Source of the DNA: Rhodothermales bacterium
GTDB lineage: Bacteria; Bacteroidota; Rhodothermia; Rhodothermales; VXPQ01
DNA: 64,000 nucleotides
Reading direction: 5' to 3'
NCBI GenBank assembly: GCA_022821845.1
Contig: JAJECT010000005.1
Location: 1-64,000, forward strand
Numbering within the stretch: the first letter of the stretch is position 1; the number at the start of each line of letters is the position of its first letter. The notes under the pieces were generated by a model. It was not told the DNA's origin. It saw only the letters and a program-made list of their open reading frames with translations, and searched no databases. Position numbers and translations under genes: made by a program. Below are positions 29,025 to 37,786 of the stretch, piece by piece.

Positions 29025-29026
29025 GA
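28997..29026 (+). repeat. Imperfect 30-bp direct repeat copy 1 (3' end of hsdM)
   Basis: aggcatggggacggctgggacggagtgaga; 27/30 identical to 29656-29685. Confidence 0.7.
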
Positions 29027-29058
29027 GAGGTGTCGGGGTTTCTTGCGGCTCCGCTTCC

Positions 29059-29265
29059 TTATGAAACTACGATAGCAGGCGGTATGGGGTCGCCATGCTT
29101 CACGCTCATTTCCAGGTATGCGTCAAGGGACTCGCGCATAGCCGGGATAATCTCTGCCTCCGTTTCGCAGAAAATGAAAATGCCCTTGATGTCGGGACAG
29201 TGGGCATAAAACCCATCGTCCCGCCTCTCTACTCGGAAGTGGGCTCTGATTCGTACGGGTTGCAT
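29059..29265 (-). CDS. HicB-like antitoxin-type small protein
   Basis: 68 aa; 'VRIRAHFRVERRDDGFYAHCPDIKGIFIFCETEAEIIPAMRESLDAYLEM'. Confidence 0.65.
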   Translation of the reverse strand: MQPVRIRAHFRVERRDDGFYAHCPDIKGIFIFCETEAEIIPAMRESLDAYLEMSVKHGDPIPPAIVVS

Positions 29266-29347
29266 GTCTGTGAGCCTGGATTAGAGTATATTGCCGAGGG
29301 ATCCGCTTTATCCAAATGCTTCCCCGTTCAGACGTAAATGATACGTC

Positions 29348-29596
29348 ATGCCCGCGAATATAGTCAACAAGCCGCTGAGAGACATGAAGCCCGTCGAAAT
29401 TATTTTTGAGGTCACCGAGGCGCACGAAGGCGGATACGACGCCAGGGCGCTCGGGCACAGCATCTTTACCCAAGGGGAGGACTGGAACGACCTGAAGGAA
29501 ATGGCGCGGGACGCAGTTCGTTGCCATTTCGAGGGAGATACTGCGCCCCGCGTGATCAGATTGCGTCTCGCAAGGCAGGAATCTATGGGGCTGTGA
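29348..29596 (+). CDS. Small HicB-like fold protein (start may be 29384)
   Basis: 82 aa; 'MKPVEIIFEVTEAHEGGYDARALGHSIFTQGEDWNDLKEMARDAVRCHF'. Confidence 0.65.
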   Translation: MPANIVNKPLRDMKPVEIIFEVTEAHEGGYDARALGHSIFTQGEDWNDLKEMARDAVRCHFEGDTAPRVIRLRLARQESMGL

Positions 29597-29628
29597 ATTT
29601 GCTCTGTGATCTCGCGGAATAGAGGGTT

Positions 29629-29659
29629 GCCTGGCGGCGATTTTGGCGGGCTGCGAGGC
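29629..29659 (+). repeat. 31-bp perfect direct repeat, copy 1
   Basis: gcctggcggcgattttggcgggctgcgaggc, identical at 30065-30095. Confidence 0.9.
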
Positions 29660-29685
29660 ATGGGGACGGTTGCGCCGGAGTGAGA
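29656..29685 (+). repeat. Imperfect 30-bp direct repeat copy 2
   Basis: aggcatggggacggttgcgccggagtgaga; 27/30 match to 28997-29026. Confidence 0.7.
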
Positions 29686-29729
29686 CGGGGGCGCATTCGC
29701 TTATTCAGGCGTAGGTAAGCCGCGCAGTT

Positions 29730-29930
29730 TCAGGAGTTCGTCCCGACTATCTTCTTGATGTCGGCGCGGATTTCGGCAAGAGCCTCGTTGATGTCGGCAA
29801 AGGTCTCTTTGGCGGTCCTTTCAAATTCTTCCCGTTTTCCTATCCATTTTCCGACCACGATGAGGATCGTGGCTATGGCGGCGATACCCGTTATTGTACT
29901 TATTACGGTGGTGGGATTGATCCAGTCCAT
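29730..29930 (-). CDS. Small single-TM protein with coiled C-terminus
   Basis: From ATG 29930: MDWINPTTVISTITGIAAIATILIVVGKWIGKREEFERTAKETFADINEALAEIRADIKKIVGTNS. Confidence 0.55.
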   Translation of the reverse strand: MDWINPTTVISTITGIAAIATILIVVGKWIGKREEFERTAKETFADINEALAEIRADIKKIVGTNS

Positions 29931-30064
29931 GGCATTTCGAATTCCAGGGTGGTACAAGGCGGGATCATGATGTTGGCAATATAGCAAAGCACGATATTGC
30001 GACCAATGTTGCTATGCCATTGCGCCGGGGCGGTTCCCGTCTGGCGATTCTGTTTTTTAGGCAT

Positions 30065-30095
30065 GCCTGGCGGCGATTTTGGCGGGCTGCGAGGC
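30065..30095 (+). repeat. 31-bp perfect direct repeat, copy 2
   Basis: gcctggcggcgattttggcgggctgcgaggc, identical to 29629-29659. Confidence 0.9.
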
Positions 30096-30182
30096 GACTT
30101 TTTGCGATTTCCCCTTGATTTGGGCGCATATTTTTCATATAATGTTGGCATTATGCGTTAAATTGCCAACCTTTTCAAGGAA

Positions 30183-30788
30183 ATGCCCGCCGTGCAACTC
30201 AACGAAAATATGCTCCATGACGCCGGGGTCGGGGCCTTTTTTCGCCCGCAAGAGGTCGGCGAATTGGGGATTACCTATCACCAGCTTGGGCAGTTGGTCC
30301 AGACCGGGGTGGTCGAGCGGGTGCAGCGCGGTTTGTACCGGCTCGTCAGTGCTGAACTGACCGAGCACGCTACTGTAGCCGCCGTGTGCGCCCGGGTGCC
30401 CAATGCCGTTGTTTGTCTCGTTACGGCGCTCAATTTTTACGAGATCGGCACCCAACTTTCGCCCCGGGTCTGGATTGCCATTCACCACAAGGCAAGACCT
30501 CCCCGACTGCCGCAGATTCGGACTCGCTTGGTTCGTTTCAGCGGCTCGGCCTGGACGTACGGGGTGCGCGAAGGCGTGTTCAATGGGGTTCCGGGGCGCA
30601 TTACATCGCCTGCCCGCACTATCGTGGATTGTTTCCGATTCGAACGACTGATCGGACGCGAAGCCGCCCTGGAGGCATTGCACGAAGGTCTCCGGGAACG
30701 CAAGGTAACGGTCGCTGCGCTGATGCGGACGCTTGAGGAACTTCCTTCGCGTCGGCTGAACGCCATTCTGAAATATGGGGCGCTATGA
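30183..30788 (+). CDS. AbiEi-family antitoxin (type IV TA, AbiE system)
   Basis: 201 aa; N-terminal wHTH 'YHQLGQLVQTGVVERVQRGLYRLV', 'VCLVTALNFYEIGTQ', 'SPARTIVDCFRFERLIGREAALEALHEGL'. Confidence 0.85.
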   Translation: MPAVQLNENMLHDAGVGAFFRPQEVGELGITYHQLGQLVQTGVVERVQRGLYRLVSAELTEHATVAAVCARVPNAVVCLVTALNFYEIGTQLSPRVWIAIHHKARPPRLPQIRTRLVRFSGSAWTYGVREGVFNGVPGRITSPARTIVDCFRFERLIGREAALEALHEGLRERKVTVAALMRTLEELPSRRLNAILKYGAL

Positions 30789-30976
30789 TCAGGAATTTTG
30801 CGGCGTCTGTTCGAGATCGCCTGTACAACAAGTCGAAAGAAAGCGGCGTGGAGTTTCAGCTCCTGCTCGCCCGGTATGCTGGTGTGCGAGGGGCGTATTT
30901 TGAAGGGAGAGACGGCCTGTTTCGCCTAATGGCGCATATCCGTATATTGTCGTTGTCGCCTGCGATGCAGGGGTGA
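30785..30976 (+). pseudogene. Truncated AbiEii-like nucleotidyltransferase toxin remnant
   Basis: Overlaps the AbiEi stop; starts 'MIRNFAASVRDRLYNKSKESGVEFQLLLARYAG', the usual AbiEii N-terminus, then diverges and stops at 63 aa. Confidence 0.65.
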
Positions 30977-31040
30977 GCGCGCCGTCGCTGTACGGCCGAC
31001 AGCCCCTTTAGACAATCGATGAAAAATACCAGACCGGATT

Positions 31041-31262
31041 GTGTTCATGTCGGTACTATCCGCCATCCGTTTTGCCTTCCGCCGCCCCTCGGCGCCGCTG
31101 TCTGCCACGGAACTTGAAAGGATTGAGCGGGCAGTGGACAGGAGGATCGTAATTCGATTCTCTACGGGGAATATCCGTTTGAAACGCGGGGAATATGTTA
31201 CCGAGGAAGACATAGAGAAGGAATACGAACGCATAAAACGCTTGAAATTTAGCGATGCCTGA
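31041..31262 (+). CDS. Hypothetical small protein upstream of hsdS
   Basis: 73 aa; 'ELERIERAVDRRIVIRFSTGNIRLKRGEYVTEEDIEKEYERIKRLKF'; overlaps hsdS start. Confidence 0.5.
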   Translation: MFMSVLSAIRFAFRRPSAPLSATELERIERAVDRRIVIRFSTGNIRLKRGEYVTEEDIEKEYERIKRLKFSDA

Positions 31263-32661
31263 CAATGTGCACGATTCGGGCGAGCGAGCCGTTTCTCGGG
31301 TGGCGACGTCAGGGGCGGAGGCGCCGCCTGCGCAACCCGTCTCGGGTTTTCGCCATTGCAAACCCTACCCGGCCTACAAGGATTCGGGCGTGGCGTGGCT
31401 GGGGGAGGTGCCGGCGCATTGGGAGGTGAAGGCTACAAAGCGAGTGTGCCACATTGTTAATGGTGCAACTCCGAAGAGCGCGGAGTCTCGCTATTGGAGT
31501 GGCGATATTCCCTGGATTACTCCCGAAGATTTTGCGCATCTTGATAGAGGATATATTCTGTCGAGCAAACGTAAGATAACTTGGGCAGGGTATCAAAATT
31601 GTGGAACGACGATTGTTCCTATTGGGTCTCTTGTTTTATCAACACGCGCTCCGATCGGCCATCTTGGTATAGCCGGTGTGAAACTTTGTACGAATCAGGG
31701 ATGTCGTGGCCTTATTTTCAGACATAAACACTCGGAGGTATATTATTTTTTTCAATTCTCAGCTTGTCGTATAGACCTGCAGGCAAGAGGTCAGGGGAGT
31801 ACGTTCATGGAGCTCTCTAAAGATAAATTGGCGGATTTCGAAATTGCGGTGCCACCCCTCCCCGAACAAACCGCCATCGCCGTCTTCCTCGACCGGGAAA
31901 CCGCCAAAATCGACGCGCTCGTGGCCAAAAAGGAGCGGCTGATCGAGCTGCTTCGGGAAAAACGCACCGCCCTCATCAGCCACGCCGTCACCAAGGGCCT
32001 CGACCCCGACGCGCCCATGAAGGATTCGGGCGTGGCGTGGCTGGGGGAGGTGCCGGCGCATTGGGAGGTGAGGCGGTTGAAGTATCTTGCTACCGTCAAT
32101 GACGAGGTGCTTCCAGAGACCGCCGACCCAAGTATGGAAATTGCCTACGTCGATATCGGAAACGTCGATTTCATTCAAGGAATCACGGATATGGAGGAGT
32201 TGATATTTGACAATGCCCCATCTCGGGCTAGGCGCATTGTACGTCAAGGTGACGTGATCATCTCGACGGTTCGGACTTACCTAAGAGCGATAGCCCAAAT
32301 TGAGGCGACGGATGTTAACCTTATTGTATCCACTGGATTTGCGGTAATACGTCCCCGGCAAATGGACGACGGATTTGTCGCCTATGTTGTACGCTCTCCT
32401 TATTTTGTTGAACGTGTTGTAGCACATTCCGTAGGAGTGGGTTACCCAGCTATCAATGCGAGCGAACTCGTCTGTTTTAAGATTGTCCTTCCACCCCTCC
32501 CCGAACAAACCGCCATCGCTGCCTTCCTTGACCAGGAAACCGCCAAAATCGACGCGCTTGTGGCCAAAATAGAGGAAGCCAGCACCCGCCTCAAGGAATA
32601 CCGCGCCGCCCTCATTTCCGCCGCCGTAACCGGCAAGATCGACGTGCGGGAGGCTGCGTGA
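31255..32661 (+). CDS. hsdS: Type I restriction-modification specificity subunit with two TRDs
   Basis: 468 aa; 'KDSGVAWLGEVPAHWEVK' and 'PPLPEQTAIAVFLDRETAKIDALVAK' each occur twice. Confidence 0.95.
   Translation: MPDNVHDSGERAVSRVATSGAEAPPAQPVSGFRHCKPYPAYKDSGVAWLGEVPAHWEVKATKRVCHIVNGATPKSAESRYWSGDIPWITPEDFAHLDRGYILSSKRKITWAGYQNCGTTIVPIGSLVLSTRAPIGHLGIAGVKLCTNQGCRGLIFRHKHSEVYYFFQFSACRIDLQARGQGSTFMELSKDKLADFEIAVPPLPEQTAIAVFLDRETAKIDALVAKKERLIELLREKRTALISHAVTKGLDPDAPMKDSGVAWLGEVPAHWEVRRLKYLATVNDEVLPETADPSMEIAYVDIGNVDFIQGITDMEELIFDNAPSRARRIVRQGDVIISTVRTYLRAIAQIEATDVNLIVSTGFAVIRPRQMDDGFVAYVVRSPYFVERVVAHSVGVGYPAINASELVCFKIVLPPLPEQTAIAAFLDQETAKIDALVAKIEEASTRLKEYRAALISAAVTGKIDVREAA
31378..31429 (+). 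repeat. 52-bp perfect direct repeat within hsdS, copy 1
   Basis: aaggattcgggcgtggcgtggctgggggaggtgccggcgcattgggaggtga. Confidence 0.92.
32020..32071 (+). repeat. 52-bp perfect direct repeat within hsdS, copy 2
   Basis: Identical to 31378-31429. Confidence 0.92.
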
Positions 32662-32745
32662 GCCGGATCGGGCGCCCCTGCTTTGCATTCCAGCCGGCAA
32701 GCCCTATCTTCAGGACATTGAGAGAAAAGAATTCGCAGAATCCCC

Positions 32746-33174
32746 ATGCAATTCCGTTATCCAGCCCGGCTTCAGCCCGGTTCTTCCGGCGAAATCGTCG
32801 TTTCGTTTCGGGATTTTCCGGAATGCCTTACCTCCGGCAGAGACATGCCCGAAGCGCTTGCCGAGGCGCGCGACGCCCTGGAGGAAGCGATCGCCGGGCG
32901 CATTGACGACGGCGAACCCATTCCGCCGCCCAGTCGCAGGCGCGCTGCCGAACGTTTCGTTACGGTTCCGCCCGATATGGCTGCAAAGGCTGCGTTCGCG
33001 CTTGCGTTTCGGGAAAGCGGTCTTTCGCGCCTCCACCTTGCTCGCCGCCTGGGCGTTGACGAGAAAGTTGTCCGCCGCATGCTGGACCCGCGGCACCGCA
33101 CGGCTGCCAATCGCCTTCATAAGGCCTTGGGCTTGCTGGGCAAGGAACTGGTCGTAGAATCCCGGGCGGCATGA
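32746..33174 (+). CDS. HicB-family antitoxin-like protein with C-terminal HTH
   Basis: 142 aa; 'MQFRYPARLQPGSSGEIVVSFRDFPECLTSGRDMPEALAEARDALEEAIAGRIDDGEPIPPPS' plus HTH 'LHLARRLGVDEKVVRRMLDP'. Confidence 0.85.
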   Translation: MQFRYPARLQPGSSGEIVVSFRDFPECLTSGRDMPEALAEARDALEEAIAGRIDDGEPIPPPSRRRAAERFVTVPPDMAAKAAFALAFRESGLSRLHLARRLGVDEKVVRRMLDPRHRTAANRLHKALGLLGKELVVESRAA

Positions 33175-33226
33175 CGGACGAAAGGAGCAGGTCGTTGTTT
33201 ATGGCAAAAACGCCGCAAGATATCCG

Positions 33227-36200
33227 GTGAACCCTGGCAAACTTTCCGAACGTGCCTTTGAGGATGCCATAGAGGCTGCGCTGTTGCGGGGCGGCCCGGA
33301 CGATCCGCATCCTGACGCCCCGGACCATGCGCCGCCTGGCGTACGCGAGCCGCGGGCGGTCTACAGCGTGGAGGGAATCCAGTCCGGCGGCTATCGCAAA
33401 CGCCGCTCGGAGGACTACGACCGCGCACTGTGCCTCCTGCCTGCCGACCTGCTGGATTTCGTGCTGGCCACGCAGCCGAAGGAATGGAAAAAACTCTCCT
33501 CGCACTACGGCGACCGGGCCCGGGAGCGGTTTCTGAAGCGCGTTGCCTCCGAAATCGAACGCCGAGGCGCGCTTCATGTCTTGCGCAAGGGCGTGAGCGA
33601 CGTAGGCGCCAAAGTCCGCCTCGCCTATTTTCGCCCGGCCAGCGGCCTCAACGAGCAAACCCGGCTGTTATACCAGGCGAATTTCTTTTCCGTCGTCCGG
33701 CAGGTCCATTACAGCGCCCAAAACGAAAAAAGCCTTGATCTGGCGCTGTTTCTGAACGGCGTCCCCCTCTTCACCGCCGAACTCAAGAACCCGCTCACGA
33801 GCCAGAATGTCGAGCACGCCATTGCGCAGTACAAAACGGACCGCGACCCCCGCGAGCCGCTGTTTGCGTATGGCCGCTGCCTGGCCCATTTCGCCGTCGA
33901 TCCGCATCTGGTCTACGTAACGACGCATCTTGCGGGGGGCGGGACGCGCTTTCTGCCCTACAATCGGGGCAAATTCGGCGGGGCCGGCAATCCGCCCGCC
34001 TCGCCCGCGCAACCCGGCTACGCCACATCCTATCTCTGGGAAGCAACCTGGGCGCGGGACAGCGTGCTCGATCTGGTGCGCCAGTTCATTCACGAAGTAG
34101 AAGACGAGGACGAAGCCGGTCGCAAGACGGGCAAGCGATTCCTGATCTTTCCACGCTATCAGCAGCTGGATTGCGTTCGCAAACTCGTCGCCGACGCCCG
34201 GGCGAGGGGCGCGGGCGCGCAGTACCTCGTCCAGCATTCGGCGGGCAGCGGCAAAAGCTTTACCATTGCCTGGCTTGCGCATCAACTCTCTACGCTGCAC
34301 GACGCAGAGGATCGCCGCGTTTTCGATTCCATCGTGGTGATCACGGACCGCCGCGTGCTGGATCGACAACTCCAGAGGACCATACGTCAGTTCGAGCCGA
34401 CGCTGGGCGTGGTGGAAAACATCGATACGACTTCGCGCCAGCTCAAGGACGCGCTGGAGGCGGGCAAAACCATTATCGTAACCACCTTGCAAAAATTCCC
34501 GGTGATCGCCGAAGAAATCGGCGCGCTGCCGGGCAAGCGCTTTGCCCTGATCGTCGACGAGGCGCACTCGTCGCAGTCCGGGGAAAGCGCGAAAAGCCTC
34601 AAATCCGTGCTGTCCTCGCCCTCGCTGGCGGACGCGGAGCGCGAGGAATCCGCCGCCGAAACCCCGGAAGAAGCGCTGGAGAATACGATTCTTGCCGAGA
34701 TGGGGAAGCGCGGGCGGCTGCCCAACCTTTCGACCTTCGCCTTCACCGCCACGCCCAAGCCCAAGACGCTGGAACTGTTCGGAACCCCCCGCCCCGACGG
34801 CTCCTTTGCGCCGTTTCATCGCTACAGCATGCGGCAGGCCATTGAGGAAGGGTTCATTCTGGATGTGCTGAGCAACTACGCCACGTATACGGCCTACTGG
34901 CGGCTGTGGAAGACGGTCGAGGACGATCCGCGCTACGACAAGCGCAAGGCGGCGTTCTTGCTCAAATCCTTTGTCGAATTGCATCCGCACGCCATCGACC
35001 AGAAAGTGCGCATCATGGTCGGACACTTTGACGAGCATGTGCAACGACAGATTGGCGGCAAGGCGAAAGCCATGATCGTTACCCGTTCGCGCCTGCACGC
35101 CGTGCGCTACAAACTGGCGGTGGACAAGTACCTTGCAGAGCAAAAGTATCCGTTCAAGGCGCTGGTCGCGTTTTCCGGGACCGTGGAGGATGGCGGCCAA
35201 TCCTGCACCGAAGCAGGCATGAACGGCATTCCGAATGCGCAGACGGCGCGGGCGTTCGAGGGCGCGGACTATCGGTTCCTGATCGTTGCGAACAAGTTTC
35301 AGACCGGGTTCGACCAGCCGCTGCTCCAGGCCATGTACGTGGACAAGAAACTGGGCGGCGTAAACGCGGTGCAGACGCTGTCCCGACTCAACCGTACGCA
35401 CCCCGGCAAGGAAGGCGCGATGGCGCTTGATTTCGCCAACGAGGCGGACGAAATCAAGGCCGCGTTCGAGCCGTATTACGAAACGACGCGGCTGTCGGAG
35501 GCGACCGATCCCAATCTGCTCTACGACATCCAGACCCGTCTTGAGGCGTTCCCGGTGTATACCCAAACCGACGTGGACGCCTTTGCCCGCGTCTATTACG
35601 ACGACAAGGCCGCCTCGGATCGAATCTACGCCGCGCTTGCCCCCGTCACGGCGCGTTTCCAGGCGTTGCCCGAGGACGAACAGCGGGATTTCCGCGGCGA
35701 CCTGACGGATTACGTACGGCTGTACGCGTTCCTTTCGCAACTGCTGACCTTTGCCGACGCGGACCTGGAGAAACGCTATGTTTTCGCCCGCCGCTTGCGG
35801 AGTTTGTTAAAGCCGGACCCGGATACGCTGCCCGTCCAGGTGCAGCAAAACATCGATATGGAGTCGTATCGCATTCAGGAGACGCGCAGGGGCAAGATTG
35901 ACCTGGAGCGCAAGGCGGCTGCGCTCGATCCGGTCGCCGCGAAGGATACGCGCGCGCAGGCTTTGGAGGAAATGGAGGCGTTGTCGCAGATCATCGCCGA
36001 ATTGAACGAGCGTTTCGGGATCGAACTGGGGCCGGAACACCGCGTAACGCTGCGCCAGATGATGGACAAACTGGATGGCGACGACGCGCTGGGCGTTGCC
36101 GCGCGGGTGAATACGCGGGCAAACGTGCGGTTGACCTTCGATCACAAGGTCGAGGAGGCGATTCAGGAAATCGTCGATACCAATTTCGACCTGTACAAGC

Positions 36201-36292
36201 GCATTACGGACGATCCGGCCTTTGGGGAGGCGCTCAAGAATCATCTTTTCGATCAGTATCTCCGTAGTCATGGAAGCGAAGGGGTAAAGTGA
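33227..36292 (+). CDS. hsdR: Type I restriction endonuclease subunit R
   Basis: 1021 aa; 'VPLFTAELKNPLTSQNVEHAIAQYK' nuclease region, 'QHSAGSGKSFTIAWLAHQLS' Walker A, 'LIVDEAHSSQSGE' DEAH, 'FKALVAFSGTV'. Confidence 0.96.
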   Translation: MNPGKLSERAFEDAIEAALLRGGPDDPHPDAPDHAPPGVREPRAVYSVEGIQSGGYRKRRSEDYDRALCLLPADLLDFVLATQPKEWKKLSSHYGDRARERFLKRVASEIERRGALHVLRKGVSDVGAKVRLAYFRPASGLNEQTRLLYQANFFSVVRQVHYSAQNEKSLDLALFLNGVPLFTAELKNPLTSQNVEHAIAQYKTDRDPREPLFAYGRCLAHFAVDPHLVYVTTHLAGGGTRFLPYNRGKFGGAGNPPASPAQPGYATSYLWEATWARDSVLDLVRQFIHEVEDEDEAGRKTGKRFLIFPRYQQLDCVRKLVADARARGAGAQYLVQHSAGSGKSFTIAWLAHQLSTLHDAEDRRVFDSIVVITDRRVLDRQLQRTIRQFEPTLGVVENIDTTSRQLKDALEAGKTIIVTTLQKFPVIAEEIGALPGKRFALIVDEAHSSQSGESAKSLKSVLSSPSLADAEREESAAETPEEALENTILAEMGKRGRLPNLSTFAFTATPKPKTLELFGTPRPDGSFAPFHRYSMRQAIEEGFILDVLSNYATYTAYWRLWKTVEDDPRYDKRKAAFLLKSFVELHPHAIDQKVRIMVGHFDEHVQRQIGGKAKAMIVTRSRLHAVRYKLAVDKYLAEQKYPFKALVAFSGTVEDGGQSCTEAGMNGIPNAQTARAFEGADYRFLIVANKFQTGFDQPLLQAMYVDKKLGGVNAVQTLSRLNRTHPGKEGAMALDFANEADEIKAAFEPYYETTRLSEATDPNLLYDIQTRLEAFPVYTQTDVDAFARVYYDDKAASDRIYAALAPVTARFQALPEDEQRDFRGDLTDYVRLYAFLSQLLTFADADLEKRYVFARRLRSLLKPDPDTLPVQVQQNIDMESYRIQETRRGKIDLERKAAALDPVAAKDTRAQALEEMEALSQIIAELNERFGIELGPEHRVTLRQMMDKLDGDDALGVAARVNTRANVRLTFDHKVEEAIQEIVDTNFDLYKRITDDPAFGEALKNHLFDQYLRSHGSEGVK

Positions 36293-36299
36293 TTGGTTT

Positions 36300-36460
36300 T
36301 GTCGCCTTACTTTTATCTGTTTTTCCTTGCACATAGATATTTTCTTTTCTTTTTATAAATTTCTTTACATTTTATTTTTTAACCTGCTTTTTTAAAATTT
36401 CTTGCAAATTCATTTATTTTCTGCAATTTTATGTAATTCCTTGCACCATCCTGCAATTTT
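36300..36460. other. AT-rich intergenic segment with repeated TTGCA/CTGCAATTTT-like motifs
   Basis: Run of A/T-rich sequence with ccttgcac, tcttgcaaattc, ctgcaatttt, ccttgcacc, cctgcaatttt. Confidence 0.7.
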
Positions 36461-36618
36461 CCCGCTTGCGGAACGCCGCCGCGTCTGGTTCGTCGCAAAA
36501 GGCGCCTGAGCGATTGCCTTCCCCCGAAAAGCCCAGACAAGCCCGTTCGGATCGCCCGAACCGCTGCTCGTTTTTTTGCCTTCCGCACCTGCCGCACCTG
36601 ATCAACGCCTCCTCGAAT

Positions 36619-37740
36619 ATGCCCGCCACGCTTGACGACGTATTGCGCGCATTATCCACCGTGGTCTCCCCGGACAGCGGCAAGGACATCCTGCGCCTGA
36701 ATCTGGTGAAGGGGCTGACGGTCGAGGATGGCCGGGCGGCGTTTACCGTGCTGCTGAAGGACGCGCCCGCCTCGTTTGCGGACGCCGTGGCGGAGCGGTG
36801 CCGCGAGGCCATTCTCCGGGAAACGGGCGGCGACATGCAGGCGGACGTCGCCGTGGAGCGCGAGATGATCGCCCTCGATATGCACGACAGCGGATCCGCA
36901 AAAAGCGTACAGCCTGCCGGCGTGGTTAATTTCGTCGCCGTCGCGTCGGGGAAAGGCGGCGTGGGCAAGAGCACGGTGGCTGTGAACCTGGCGGGCGCGC
37001 TGCGACAGAAAGGCTACGACGTGGGCCTGGTGGACGCCGACATTTACGGGCCGTCCATACCGCTCATGTTTGGCGCGGCGGACGAGAAGCCCCGGGTCGA
37101 TGCGCGCCGCAAGATCGTGCCGCTGGAGCGTCACGGCGTGAAACTGCTTTCGATGGGCATGATGGTGGACCCCGAAAAGGCGGTGATCTGGCGCGGCCCC
37201 ATGGTTACGAACGCCATCCGGCAGTTTCTCGGGGAATGCGACTGGGGCGCGCTGGATTACTTGATTCTGGACCTGCCGCCGGGCACGGGAGACATTCAGC
37301 TTACCATCGTACAGAGCCTTGCGCTGACCGGCGCGGTGGTCGTATCCACGCCGCAGCCTGTGGCGCTGGCCGACGCGCGCAAAGGCGTCGCCATGTTTCG
37401 GAACGTGCGGGCGCCCGTGCTGGGACTGGTCGAGAATATGGCCTGGTTTTCTCCGCCGGACAGGCCCGAAAAAAAGTATTATATTTTCGGACGCGGGGGC
37501 GCCGCCGCGCTCAGCGAGGAACTGAACGTTCCCCTCTTGGCCGCGTTGCCGATTCAGGAGCGGCTGCGGGCGTCGGGCGACGACGGCGCGCCCATCGTGT
37601 TCGCCGAGCCGGAGGGCGCGCTGGCGAACCTGTTCGGCGCGCTGGCGGACCGGGTCGCGCGCGAGGTAACCGTGCGCAACGCAACGCAGCCCGCCACGCA
37701 AAAAGTCGAAATTCTGCATACGGGATCCACGCGGGCTTAG
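36619..37740 (+). CDS. mrp: Mrp/NBP35-family Fe-S carrier P-loop ATPase
   Basis: Start ATG 36619; DUF59-like N-terminus, 'VASGKGGVGKSTVAVNLAGALRQKGYDVGLVDADIYGPSIPLMFG', 'LILDLPPGTGDIQLT'. Confidence 0.95.
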   Translation: MPATLDDVLRALSTVVSPDSGKDILRLNLVKGLTVEDGRAAFTVLLKDAPASFADAVAERCREAILRETGGDMQADVAVEREMIALDMHDSGSAKSVQPAGVVNFVAVASGKGGVGKSTVAVNLAGALRQKGYDVGLVDADIYGPSIPLMFGAADEKPRVDARRKIVPLERHGVKLLSMGMMVDPEKAVIWRGPMVTNAIRQFLGECDWGALDYLILDLPPGTGDIQLTIVQSLALTGAVVVSTPQPVALADARKGVAMFRNVRAPVLGLVENMAWFSPPDRPEKKYYIFGRGGAAALSEELNVPLLAALPIQERLRASGDDGAPIVFAEPEGALANLFGALADRVAREVTVRNATQPATQKVEILHTGSTRA

Positions 37741-37786
37741 CATAGTTTGCGATAGTGTCCATAGATACATCCTGGGGAAAAGGCAC

